Part shown: positions 41,836-50,418 of the stretch, piece by piece | Numbering within the stretch: position 1 is the first letter of the stretch | Layout of the letters: each line of letters opens with the position of its first letter | Source: Natronoglomus mannanivorans | Lineage (GTDB): Archaea; Halobacteriota; Halobacteria; Halobacteriales; Natrialbaceae | DNA: 64,000 bases | Direction of reading: 5' to 3' | Assembly (NCBI GenBank): GCA_025517485.1 | Contig: JAOPKB010000009.1 | Location: forward strand, 62,001 to 126,000 | Notes under the pieces: generated by a model | Seen by the model: only the letters and a program-made list of their open reading frames with translations | Told to the model about the DNA's origin: nothing | Databases searched by the model: none | Made by a program: the position numbers and the translations under genes

Positions 41836-42327
41836 ATGATCGTCGCTGATACGAGTGCGCTCATTTCGCTCGCGACGGCTACGGTCGTAGAACTGGTAGT
41901 CACCGAGTTCGACGTTCATACGACGAGTGCAGTCATCGAGGAACTCGAGGAAACGGCCGGCTACGATGATCCACATGGGAACGCAGCACAGCAAGTACTC
42001 GAGGAACGAACACTGATTACTGTACACGACACTGATCGAGAACAGTTTCAGTCATCGCGGATCGATTCCGGAGAAGCGAGTTGTGTGACGCTAGAGCGCG
42101 AATGTGAACCCCAATTTCTGCTGACCGACGATCTTCGAGCGCTTCCTGAACTCCAGCAGGTGACGACTGCACGGGTCGCGCTCTCACCAATCGTTCTTCG
42201 GGCACTCGTCAAGCGGGACGTGCTCGAGAGTCAGGACGCTCGAGACCGACTCGAGCGCATCGCTGAAACTCGAGACTGGCTTGGAGCCCCGATCTACCGG
42301 CGTGCGAAACGACTTCTCGAAGAGTAG
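41836..42327 (+). CDS. PIN-domain toxin (VapC-related)
   Basis: 163 residues. MIVADTSALISLATATVVEL has the first PIN aspartate; SAVIEELEETAG gives the Glu, DSGEASCVTLERE a later acidic site and FLLTDDLRALPEL the final Asp pair. The fold is that of the DUF3368-like/haloarchaeal PIN group (longer than classic VapC by 30 residues). It is a predicted Mg2+-dependent RNase, neutralised by the antitoxin 6 bp upstream. Confidence 0.85.
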   Translation: MIVADTSALISLATATVVELVVTEFDVHTTSAVIEELEETAGYDDPHGNAAQQVLEERTLITVHDTDREQFQSSRIDSGEASCVTLERECEPQFLLTDDLRALPELQQVTTARVALSPIVLRALVKRDVLESQDARDRLERIAETRDWLGAPIYRRAKRLLEE

Positions 42328-42345
42328 TGTCTCGCCCGGTGTTGT

Positions 42346-42405
42346 TTATTGCCCCTCGAGAGGGCTGGAGGCCTTCCCTTTAGGAAGCACCAACGCAGTC
42401 AATGA
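42346..42405 (+). repeat. Imperfect direct repeat right of the RHH/PIN module
   Basis: Starts TTATTGCCCCTCGAGAGGGC 19 bp after the PIN gene and matches 41380-41428. The 18-residue-long spacing differences do not disturb the order of shared blocks. The pair of repeats thus brackets the TA module. Confidence 0.6.
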
Positions 42406-42407
42406 CT

Positions 42408-42803
42408 ACAAGCAGTTGCTCCCGAGAATCGTTCGACGATTCGGACACCCGGCACGACGAGATGCACAGCCACGATCGAGACGTGGGCAGAGGACCTCGT
42501 CGACGAGGTCGATGACGCCGATCATCGCGAAGCAATGCCCTGAGTGCGACAACCTACCGTCATAGCACGACCGAAGCGACTGTGGATACGATGCAACGCC
42601 AGCTGACGAGTGGGAGAAAGGCCTCGTCGGCTTTCGCTCGGCACCAGTGTTCGATATTTCGCAGACAGACGGGGAGCCACTCCCCGAACTCGAGACCGAG
42701 GCGACTAGGGAGGCCGACGAAATGGTGTCAACGCTCCTCGAGGCGGCCAGCTCACTCGAGGTCGAGGTATCGGTCGTCTCTCCAGCGGAGTGGTCTCACG
42801 GCT
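42408..42803 (+). pseudogene. ArdC-like / ImmA-IrrE family protein, decayed fragment
   Basis: Two frames together give TIETWAEDLVDEVDDA, then (after a deletion) IIAKQCPECDNLPS, stop, HDRSDCGYDATPADEWEKGL, VGFRSAPVFDISQTDGEPLP and ELETEATREADEMVSTLLEA, ending AEWSHG and a stop. This matches the ArdC-like ssDNA-binding antirestriction domain that haloarchaeal plasmid proteins join to an ImmA/IrrE zinc peptidase (HEYAH). The peptidase end is absent. Broken by deletion and at least two stops. Confidence 0.65.
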
Positions 42804-42923
42804 GACGAGGCCAAACGCGTGGAACACGAGCTCGGTTTTGTCTTAGATCTCCAACGTTCCGAGCCCCGAATACAACGTCCGAACTGCCAGAACATTATTG
42901 AGAGCCGTACTGAATGGTACACT

Positions 42924-44165
42924 ATGAGTAGTGCGGCTCGATCACTGTCAGAACCGCAGGTCCTCGCCCACACGAAACGACGGCTGTTTCCGGACGACGA
43001 CGAGTCGACCGCGTATGCAGTGACGGACACGCAGTTCTCCCAGGAGGAGTGGCTTCCCGGCCAGTCCGTCGAGCAGAGCGTCCGAGATCATCTGGCACCG
43101 TTCAATCACGTCCAGATCGGGAGCGGTTACCCGGATCTGGTAGGCGTCCGGAATCTCGAGTCCGACCTGTTGGCGGTCGAGCGACTCGGTGACGAACCGC
43201 CGCTGATCGCTATCGAAGCGAAAGGATACACGAGCGGCGGCGTCGATACGCAACTCGGCATCGTTCAGGCGTACGATCGACTCCACGAGGCGAACGCGGT
43301 GTACCTCGCGGCTCCGGAAGCGGTGATCTCGAAGACCGATCGAACGCTCGCACGAGAGCTGAACGTCGGCGTCCTCGGCGTCGATTCGGCGGGCGACGTT
43401 CACGTACTCGAGATCCCGCGAGTCGTCGGCAACCGGACGACGTCCGAGGCAAAGGCGGTGCGCTTTCAGGCGAGCTCTCAAGGTGTTGCGAACAAATCGT
43501 TCGGATTGAACCACCCCAAGAACTACCTCGGGTATCCGCTCGCACACTACGCCGACGGTGACACCGAAACGGTGCTCTCGGAGTACAAGGTCGTCAACGC
43601 GGTGACCGACGCGAGACGCGGAGCGGCGTTCCTGGGACTGATCGAGGACGGCCTCACGGTCGAATTGACGTCGCTCGGGGAGGAAGTCGTTCGGTTCGCG
43701 AAGTCGCGCTGTGGGGACGTCGAAACGGCACTCGAGGAGTTCGAGGACTGGTTCCGGTCGCGGAAACGATTCGTCGAGCTTGCGCCGGAGTGGGGGTATC
43801 TCGCCCGACGGGTCGTGTTCGACTACGAAGCGACGGAGTTGCTCGTGCGAGAGTTACAGCACATGCACGAGGACGGTATCGAGGAGCCGTCGCTCGTCGA
43901 TCTGGTCGCGTACCTGCACACGCTTCACCCGTCGTTTACCGTGGAGTTATTCGTTCGCGGAGACGAGAACGTTCGCAGTCGCGTTCTGACCGCAGACGGT
44001 GAGCTTCGGCGACCGGCACTCGAGGACGGAAACATCTACCACGCGCCGACCGTGTTCCAGCTGAAAGCGATGCTGTATCACACCGGGATTCTGACCGAGC
44101 GAGGGAAGGAACCGAATAAACTCGATCCGACGGAAGACGTCTGGGCGCTTCGGCAACCAGTCTGA
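42924..44165 (+). CDS. PD-(D/E)XK nuclease-like protein of unknown role
   Basis: 413 residues from ATG 42924 (MSSAARSLSEPQVLAHTKRR). Residues about 62-100 have GSGYPDLVGV, then PPLIAIEAKGYTSGGVDTQL, fitting the D...ExK metal site of restriction-endonuclease-like folds. Helical C-terminal sections follow (LVDLVAYLHTLHPSFTVELF, NIYHAPTVFQLKAMLYHTGI). No methyltransferase or specificity partner is next to it, so it does not look like a classical restriction gene; a defence nuclease or element-encoded repair nuclease is possible. The frame upstream of 42924 is the decayed ArdC region, so this start is secure. Confidence 0.7.
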   Translation: MSSAARSLSEPQVLAHTKRRLFPDDDESTAYAVTDTQFSQEEWLPGQSVEQSVRDHLAPFNHVQIGSGYPDLVGVRNLESDLLAVERLGDEPPLIAIEAKGYTSGGVDTQLGIVQAYDRLHEANAVYLAAPEAVISKTDRTLARELNVGVLGVDSAGDVHVLEIPRVVGNRTTSEAKAVRFQASSQGVANKSFGLNHPKNYLGYPLAHYADGDTETVLSEYKVVNAVTDARRGAAFLGLIEDGLTVELTSLGEEVVRFAKSRCGDVETALEEFEDWFRSRKRFVELAPEWGYLARRVVFDYEATELLVRELQHMHEDGIEEPSLVDLVAYLHTLHPSFTVELFVRGDENVRSRVLTADGELRRPALEDGNIYHAPTVFQLKAMLYHTGILTERGKEPNKLDPTEDVWALRQPV

Positions 44166-44450
44166 TCAGATAAATCGCATTTCTCACCGTCATTCTCAAG
44201 ATGAGTTCTCGGAGTTGTTCGAACCACACCCGTATCCGGAACTTGTTACCGTGCCGTTGCTTGAGCGCAAAGAATACAATCTCAACGATTGACTGCCGGT
44301 AATAGAGGTCATCGTCGTAGCGAGCGGTGTGTGCAACATCAAGCGGATAGAACACCTGGTGCTTGATCACTGGCTGAACCTCGGCCTCCCGAAGTTCTTC
44401 CCGCAGACCGTCCCAGTCATATCCATTATCAGTGGTAACAGTCTGAAATC
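44166..44450 (-). pseudogene. IS5-family transposase, C-terminal remnant
   Basis: On the minus strand an unbroken frame reads QTVTTDNGYDWDGLREELRE, PVIKHQVFYPLDVAHTARYD and DDLYYRQSIVEIVFFALKQR, then RIRVWFEQLRELILRMTVRN. This is the last third of an IS5-type DDE transposase (D of TTDNGYDW and the Glu of the YRQSxVE motif), without its N-terminus. No intact ends were found. It separates the nuclease-like gene from the HTH gene. Confidence 0.75.
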
Positions 44451-44502
44451 GGTTGAGTGAGATGACTGCAAGCGGTCATTCCTCCATCGATTCGTAATCG
44501 TG

Positions 44503-44769
44503 CTACTCGTCGTCCGCTTCGAGTTCACTCGCATCAAGCTCTCCCTCGAGATATTGCATCCCAGGATCGGCAATTTCGTAGTAACCGCGTTCGACACGTG
44601 TCACAAGACCGTAATCGACGAGAACAGAGAGACGCCGGTTAACCTGTTCACGACTTTTATTGATATTCTTCCCGATGACTGCAGGCGACAAGACTAGACC
44701 CGACGAATGGAGGACTTCAAGAATCCGCTCATCAGACGGCAATTGCATCCATTTGCCAGGTTTTCGCAT
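44503..44769 (-). CDS. Winged-helix transcriptional regulator (PhiH1-repressor-like)
   Basis: 88 residues, MRKPGKWMQLPSDERILEVL at the start. The winged helix has LSPAVIGKNINKSREQVNRR (recognition helix) and LSVLVDYGLVTRVERGYYEI (wing). This small type resembles the PhiH1 phage repressor family of haloarchaea and proviruses. It ends next to the IS5 remnant. Likely a plasmid or provirus regulator. Confidence 0.8.
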   Translation of the reverse strand: MRKPGKWMQLPSDERILEVLHSSGLVLSPAVIGKNINKSREQVNRRLSVLVDYGLVTRVERGYYEIADPGMQYLEGELDASELEADDE

Positions 44770-45000
44770 TGGTCCAGTATTTCTAATTAGATGTTTACGT
44801 TTGTCGATACATCAGAATTGGGTCACTATTACACCATCCATCGATCACCTATTAGTGACTAAGTTTATTACGGGTGGCGATAATTGTGTTATATAACGGG
44901 ATATTCATCTGATCCTGAGTAACGATCAGGGGTCATCAGAAAACGGACCGGTGTTTGGGCACCGATCCGCGACAGCTCCCGTATCTACGCTACGGAAGCC

Positions 45001-45633
45001 ATGTACGACGACGATTCACGGGGACTTGAAAGCCCCGACCGACCGCACGCATCGACCGACAACTGGAATACTCGAGCTCGCCCCGACGGCGGTGACCCCG
45101 CCTCGGAAGAAAACGACACCGAACCGACCCATCCGAACGACGTCGACCCCGACGCCGCCAGCTATCGACTCGAGGTGATCGACCATCAGGCGAAACGATT
45201 ACTCGAGGATCTAGCGGCCGATCGAGCCGACCGGGGGCGGCCCCACGAGGCGGTGCGCCACCTTCGCGAGATTCGAGCGGAGGTAGAGTGGGCGCGGCGA
45301 AGGTTGTGTGAGTGGCCGGAGGCGTCCACTGCGGAGTCGACCGGCGATTCCGGTGAGCGGACGGACGATCCTGCAGACACGACGAACGAACGCACAGACA
45401 GCACGGACGACGAAGATCGGTCGACCGGCACCAAAGGCGTCACGGACGACGGCGTCCCGATGGTCGTCAGGCGCGGCCCCCACGTGACGACGGTCCTCGG
45501 TCCCGAGCCGGCGGCCTACGAGCGCTGGCTCGAGGGGGAGGACTCCGAGTCCGACAACTCGAGTTCAGAGGACGGCGACCCCGACGTCGAAGACGTCGAT
45601 GGAGACGACGGGGGTGATCGCGATGCCGAGTGA
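45001..45633 (+). CDS. Hypothetical acidic protein, first of a coiled-coil pair
   Basis: 210 residues, very acidic. Residues 50-100 (SYRLEVIDHQAKRLLEDLAA, RGRPHEAVRHLREIRAEVEW) are helical and well structured; residues 110-145 are low-complexity (TDDPADTTNERTDSTDDEDR) and the C-terminus again ordered (MVVRRGPHVTTVLGPEPAAY). No family recognised. Its end overlaps the coiled-coil gene (ATG 45623), so they are co-expressed. Confidence 0.7.
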   Translation: MYDDDSRGLESPDRPHASTDNWNTRARPDGGDPASEENDTEPTHPNDVDPDAASYRLEVIDHQAKRLLEDLAADRADRGRPHEAVRHLREIRAEVEWARRRLCEWPEASTAESTGDSGERTDDPADTTNERTDSTDDEDRSTGTKGVTDDGVPMVVRRGPHVTTVLGPEPAAYERWLEGEDSESDNSSSEDGDPDVEDVDGDDGGDRDAE

Positions 45634-46612
45634 GCCCGAGACGCGTGAGCCGTCCACCGACCGCTCGCTCGAGGCCGTCGTTCGGACACTGAGAGAAGAA
45701 CTCGAGACGCTCTGCCGGCGAACCGACCACCTGACCGAGCGCGTCGACGAACTCGAGACCGAGAACGACTCCCTCACGGACGAAAACGACCGACTCCGGT
45801 CTCGGGTTCGCGAACTCGAGTGTGAGACTGACGACCTCGAGTCGAGAACCGACCACTTGGAAGAGCAGACCACCGAACTCGAGACCCAAACCACCGAACT
45901 CGAGTCCGAAACCGAGCGGCTCGAGAACCGCACGACGGCGGCGATCAATCGCTCGGGCGCGAACAAGGCACGGATCGAGGAACTCCAGGCCCGAGAACTC
46001 GAGAAGGGGGCTCACCTCCTCGAGACGAACGTCGACCAGCACGACCTCAAGACCGACGGCGGCCGACTCGAGCGAATCCGCAAGGACGACGACCGCGCCT
46101 ACTACCGCCTCCCGGACGCCGACGATCCGCTCGGGCGCGGCGGGAGCGTCTCGCTCGCCCACGCCGATCTCCTCCCGATTCAGCAACTCGCGAAGATGGA
46201 CGAGGACATGCTCCGTTCGACGACCAACTCGCTGCCCTCGAGACTCGCAGCGAAACTCTGGAACGCGAGAACCGATCCCACGGCGGGAGACGACCCCTGG
46301 AACGACGGTTGCAAGAACGTCCGCGAGTACGTCAAGGCGAGCGATCTCAAACACTGGATCCGCAGACAGGAACCCGGAACCAGCGAGACCTACGCGAAGA
46401 AACTCGTCTCGAGAACCATCGACGCGATCCTCGACCTCTCCAAGAACCGCCTCGCCATCCGACGGAAGCGCGAACGGAAGAACGGACTCGAGTACACCGA
46501 ACGGCGTCTCGTTCTCACGACGGACGCCGACATTCCCGGAGAGACGTCGTCGGCTCGAGCCGACGATCGTGACGAGAGACCGGTGACACACGACGTCCCC
46601 GGCCAGAAGTGA
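45623..46612 (+). CDS. Coiled-coil protein of a haloarchaeal plasmid/provirus type
   Basis: 329 residues from ATG 45623, inside the end of the preceding gene; 45599 is an alternative. Residues 20-120 form a long heptad coiled coil (LEAVVRTLREELETLCRRTD, VDELETENDSLTDENDRLRS, TTELETQTTELESETERLEN). The C-terminal domain (YVKASDLKHWIRRQEPGTSE, ILDLSKNRLAIRRKRERKNG) is basic and may bind nucleic acid. The pair recurs in haloarchaeal mobile elements; function unknown. It stands just before the Rad50-like ATPase. Confidence 0.7.
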   Translation: MPSEPETREPSTDRSLEAVVRTLREELETLCRRTDHLTERVDELETENDSLTDENDRLRSRVRELECETDDLESRTDHLEEQTTELETQTTELESETERLENRTTAAINRSGANKARIEELQARELEKGAHLLETNVDQHDLKTDGGRLERIRKDDDRAYYRLPDADDPLGRGGSVSLAHADLLPIQQLAKMDEDMLRSTTNSLPSRLAAKLWNARTDPTAGDDPWNDGCKNVREYVKASDLKHWIRRQEPGTSETYAKKLVSRTIDAILDLSKNRLAIRRKRERKNGLEYTERRLVLTTDADIPGETSSARADDRDERPVTHDVPGQK

Positions 46613-46836
46613 TCACGAGCCGAGACTGACCCTCGAGAGAGAGCAGCCTCTCACGTCCACCCGACCACACCGCGCCAGTTGCCGTTCGAACGGGTTCGTT
46701 ACCACCTGGTCCGTCGCTCGAGCGGTCGTCGGCGGGTGTACCCGAAGACCCCCTCGAGAGGTGTATCCGAAGACGACGCTTGTCCACGGAACCCACACCT
46801 AATAGCGGGCAGGCTCGTAATCCGTCACCTGTCACC

Positions 46837-48810
46837 TCATCGTATCTGGTCTGCTTCGAGAACCGACCCTCGATCCGGCGTCCACTCGGTGAATCGGACG
46901 ACTTCCTGTTCTCGAACGACACCCGTTTCGACGAGTTGGCCGACCCACGTCTCGTCGTGAGTTGCGATCAAGAATTGGAAGTGATCGCTGAACTCGTCTC
47001 GTAATACTTTCGCGAATTGCTCTCGATGCCCCTCGTCGACGGACATCACGACGTCATCCAGTAAGACGGGTGTCCGCTCGAGCGGAGAGAGTTCGGATGC
47101 GAGTGCCAGAAAGAGGCAGACGCCCATGAGGTCTTGATGCCCCTCACTGTGCAACGCGTTCGGTGGGTGTTCACCCGTATCGAAGAACTCGACGGAGAAG
47201 TCGACCCCCGTGTTCGTCTGTCCGATCGTCGGATTGAACGCGCTTTCGTCTGGATTTACCGCCCGATAAAAGCTCGCGAACCGATCGCTGATCGTTTCGA
47301 AGATATCACCGAGGACGTCGTCTCGTGTCGCGAGGAACGTTTCGTGAGCGATCTCGAACTCGTTCGCTGCTCGTGCGAATCGCTTCCGTTCCGTAGCCGC
47401 TGTTCGTAGCCGTTTGTGCGCACCATCTAGCGTCTGTAGCTGGCCCCACATGGATTCGATCGTCGATCGCTCTGGGAGCGCACCAGCGGTCTCACGGAGT
47501 TCAGTGAGGGTTTCGCGGACGGCGGTCTGGTGGGTCTCCGGAAGGCATAGCGTTTCGAGATCCACCGCTTTCGGATCGTCCGTGAGATCTCCATCCACCG
47601 CTTGCACGACTGTTTCGAGTCGCTCTCCGTACTGCGCCAAGGGCCGAAGGTCGATCTCGACCTCGTCCGTCGAGAGCGCTTCGAGCAGCCGATCGAGCGT
47701 CCCCGTGACCGAATCCAGTTCCCGCCGGACAGTTCCCGCCAATCCGTCGATCGTCTCGACACGACTCTCAATACGCTCGAGTCTGTCAGCGCGGTTCTCG
47801 AGGTAGGCGTTCAACTCTCCTTCGCCCCACGGTTTCTCACAGAGCGGACACTCACGCGTCGTCGCATCGACTAGCGTACGGCCCCGCTCGACGAGTGATC
47901 GCTCCGCCAGCGCAGTGAGTGCATCCTCGTCAGCACGCAGTGCTCGAAGCTCCTGTCGAAGGTCGTCCAGTACGTCAACTATCGCCGTCCTCTCATCGTC
48001 GACCCAGTCCTCGAGTTGAGTCAGTTGTCGACGGACGTCGTCTCGCTGTAATGGGTTCGATGCCTGATCGAGTGGCGATGTTAGCCCCTCCTCGAACGAC
48101 TCGACTGCGTCGATACTCGCGATCGGATCGCCGCCGACGCGCTCTCGCCGGACGTTCACGGCGTCACAGAGCGCGACCGGACGAAGCTCCGGCTCGCCGT
48201 CGATGGACGTCACGACCTCGTCGCCGGCGATCTCTTGGATCTGTTGGAGGTTGTCTTCGTAACGCGTCTCGTTCGTCGAGGCTTCGCGATTCGCTTTTTT
48301 CGCCAATCGCTTGAGTTGTCGACGGCGCTCGTCCAGTCCTTCGGTGTTCATCAGCTGGTAAATCTGATCTTTCCGGTCACCTGGCGTCGTGATAACTAGC
48401 TCCAGAAGTTCGTCACGAGAGAGGTGCAAGAGCCCCTGATTCGCTGCCGTGACCAGTTCAGTGAACGCTTCTGGTCGGCGTTCGGCCTTCATCCGCGAGC
48501 GATTCGTGAACTCTCGGACGACTCGAAACGAGTCTTCGCCCTCGAGAGCGAACGTCCCTTCGACGGCTGTATTGTCGGGGTTCGCGTATTGATTCGGAAT
48601 GTGTTCGGTCGTTTTGATCCCGCCGGTTCCGGACCCTCTGAGTGCAGAAATGTGCCCAGTGAGGAGGAACTCGATCGCCTGAAGGACTGTACTCTTTCCG
48701 GACCCGTTCGGCCCTGCAACAACGGCGTTTCTGCCGTTGAACTCGAAGCGTTCTTCCCCGCGAACCCCGCGAAACGCACGAACGGTGAGTGACTCGAGTT
48801 GGATACTCAT
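46837..48810 (-). CDS. Rad50/SMC-like AAA ATPase
   Basis: 657 residues. Walker A in VVAGPNGSGKSTVLQAIEFL (about 33-52), the signature ALHSEGHQDLMGVCLFLALA (about 555-575), Walker B LERTPVLLDDVVMSVDEGHR and an H-loop LIATHDETWVGQL are all present. Between them is a moderate coiled coil broken by the zinc-hook-like CPLCEKPWG at about residue 335. Arms this short fit archaeal SMC-related or RecF/DndD-like proteins rather than chromosome-scale SMC. Its start overlaps a 58-residue partner gene upstream on the same strand (ATGA). Such ATPases power DNA-repair or anti-phage systems; the nuclease partner is not evident. Confidence 0.85.
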   Translation of the reverse strand: MSIQLESLTVRAFRGVRGEERFEFNGRNAVVAGPNGSGKSTVLQAIEFLLTGHISALRGSGTGGIKTTEHIPNQYANPDNTAVEGTFALEGEDSFRVVREFTNRSRMKAERRPEAFTELVTAANQGLLHLSRDELLELVITTPGDRKDQIYQLMNTEGLDERRRQLKRLAKKANREASTNETRYEDNLQQIQEIAGDEVVTSIDGEPELRPVALCDAVNVRRERVGGDPIASIDAVESFEEGLTSPLDQASNPLQRDDVRRQLTQLEDWVDDERTAIVDVLDDLRQELRALRADEDALTALAERSLVERGRTLVDATTRECPLCEKPWGEGELNAYLENRADRLERIESRVETIDGLAGTVRRELDSVTGTLDRLLEALSTDEVEIDLRPLAQYGERLETVVQAVDGDLTDDPKAVDLETLCLPETHQTAVRETLTELRETAGALPERSTIESMWGQLQTLDGAHKRLRTAATERKRFARAANEFEIAHETFLATRDDVLGDIFETISDRFASFYRAVNPDESAFNPTIGQTNTGVDFSVEFFDTGEHPPNALHSEGHQDLMGVCLFLALASELSPLERTPVLLDDVVMSVDEGHREQFAKVLRDEFSDHFQFLIATHDETWVGQLVETGVVREQEVVRFTEWTPDRGSVLEADQIR

Positions 48811-48983
48811 TCGTCGTCTCCCACCGTTTCCGCGACTGCATTCAGGAGTTCGTCGTCGTCACCGAAGTCGTTCTGTCCCTGTTCTCGAAGTAGTGTCTCT
48901 ACTGTCTCCGCAGAGACGTTCGGGTTGTTCTTGAGTCTGATTTTGAATAACTGGAGAACTCGTGGTGTGGTATCTTGTGACAT
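48807..48983 (-). CDS. 58-aa partner of the Rad50-like ATPase
   Basis: ATG 48983 to TGA 48807 gives MSQDTTPRVLQLFKIRLKNN, PNVSAETVETLLREQGQNDF and GDDDELLNAVAETVGDDE. A small helical, acidic protein, with no family recognised. Translational coupling to the ATPase through the ATGA overlap makes it a likely subunit or regulator of it. Confidence 0.7.
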   Translation of the reverse strand: MSQDTTPRVLQLFKIRLKNNPNVSAETVETLLREQGQNDFGDDDELLNAVAETVGDDE

Positions 48984-49158
48984 GATTGGATGAATTACGA
49001 AATCGTACAGTCTCTCAATATGTTCACTGAGATGACGGTACTAAGTGATGACGGCCGGTTGTCTGGTGATACCACCCTTAGCACCACAGACGACGAAGAA
49101 CCCTGCGTCAGCAATCCACGCTATCGATTTCCCCAGTGACCCAGTCACGAGTAACGCC

Positions 49159-49752
49159 CTACCCGTCCTCGTCAGGTGGATAGTCACGAGCATTCCGAAT
49201 CTGCTCGAAGTACGGATCGTGGGCTCGCATGTCCAGGATAACCTCGCGAAGTGCGTGAAGGGTGGCGATGCCAAACGCAGGACTGAGCTCGAGTTCACGA
49301 GCTGCAACTCGTTCGGACATCTTACCGTCGACGTACGGAACAGCATACGTCACTGCAGCAGCGAGTTTGCCGATACCGTGCTTTTCGATCAGGAGATCGA
49401 GATCCTGATCTCGTGGTGAACGACCAACTGCCTCGATGAGTGTCGGGGTGATCGTGTACTCGTCACCGTCGAGGTCCGCGGTGAGCGAAATCGGAATCGC
49501 AGCATATCTGTGTGTTTTCTGCGCTTCGTCGCGATTGAGTACTCCGAGGTCAACGAGCGTTCCAGTGTCGGAATACGCGGTCGTTCGAGGCAACTCGAGG
49601 TCGGCGACAACCTCGTCAATCGTGACCTCGCCTTCGCGGAGAATGTACGTATAGAGGCGAGCCAATCGCGGCTCTTCGAGGAGCTGAGCGACTGACATGA
49701 AGCCGTTGATAGCGCGTTCGGAATCTCCGACTGCTTTCGATATACAATACAT
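49159..49752 (-). CDS. Winged-helix transcriptional regulator
   Basis: 197 residues. SVAQLLEEPRLARLYTYILR, EGEVTIDEVVADLELPRTTA and SDTGTLVDLGVLNRDEAQKT form a winged helix; the C-terminal two-thirds (YTITPTLIEAVGRSPRDQDL, DGKMSERVAARELELSPAFG) is a helical regulatory domain. I keep the ATG at 49752 because a TATA-like CGTTATCA lies 20-27 nt upstream and an inverted repeat overlaps this start. An internal ATG at 49698 is the alternative. It lies upstream of, and could control, the Rad50-like pair. Confidence 0.8.
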   Translation of the reverse strand: MYCISKAVGDSERAINGFMSVAQLLEEPRLARLYTYILREGEVTIDEVVADLELPRTTAYSDTGTLVDLGVLNRDEAQKTHRYAAIPISLTADLDGDEYTITPTLIEAVGRSPRDQDLDLLIEKHGIGKLAAAVTYAVPYVDGKMSERVAARELELSPAFGIATLHALREVILDMRAHDPYFEQIRNARDYPPDEDG

Positions 49753-49766
49753 GATTCGTGTATTGT
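49744..49766. promoter_or_regulatory. 8-bp inverted repeat over the regulator's start
   Basis: ACAATACA (49744-49751) and TGTATTGT (49759-49766) are exact inverted repeats with a 7-bp spacer, overlapping the ATG of the 49159-49752 regulator. For a leaderless gene this position suits autorepression. Confidence 0.5.
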
Positions 49767-50418
49767 GTGATAACGGGTAGGGTCGATCCGATTCCGAGAA
49801 TTATCGATTCGATAGCTCGTGTTCACGAACACAACGTTCATGACGAAAACCAGACCGCGAGAGTCTGCGATTTTACCGTCAGGACTGGCCTCGCTGCGAT
49901 CAATCACCTCGATGGACACCTGTGGCACCAGAGAACACTGTTGGGTACGTCTCGAGTAGTCACCGACAACGACCGAGTGAGAGACCAGCAAGTAACCAGA
50001 CTAGGCTTACAGCCACCCGTACTGTTGTTTCCCGTTATACAGTGCTGTTGAGCCATAAGTGTCCGACAGCACGGGCTGACAGTCAGGCAGCCCCAAACTC
50101 AGGACTGTCGAACCCGATGTGACGGAATGGTTCCGTTTGAGGGGGAGGTCACCGAGAAGGGAAATCCGGTGTGAGACGGTGTGGTTCCGCCGTGCAATCG
50201 GTACCCTTGACAACGAACGAAGCGTGGGCCAAACCTCCACAGTGGAAGCCCATGACTGAAGTCATGGGTCACCTGACATAGCGGACGACTTCGTGATAGT
50301 CCCTCTGTGGTGGGGAGCTAATTCCTTCGAAAATCCGGTTGGCAGCCCGGTAGATGGCGTGTCAACAACCCCGACCGCAAGGGCCGGGGCTTGTCAGTGA
50401 ACTCCCGCTCTGCCGCTG
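49753..50418. mobile_element. Region with TnpB-element end relics (50242-50280 and 50361-50395)
   Basis: No intact gene. On the plus strand CCCATGAC (50249-50256) pairs with GTCATGGG (50261-50268) after AGTGGAAG, the right-end layout of a lost plus-strand TnpB element; a preceding frame (QSGSPKLRTVEPDVTEWFRL) may be its C-terminal tail. On the minus strand CCCCGGCCC...GGTCGGGG (50369-50389) is the right end of the intact TnpB at 50419-51636. Confidence 0.5.
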
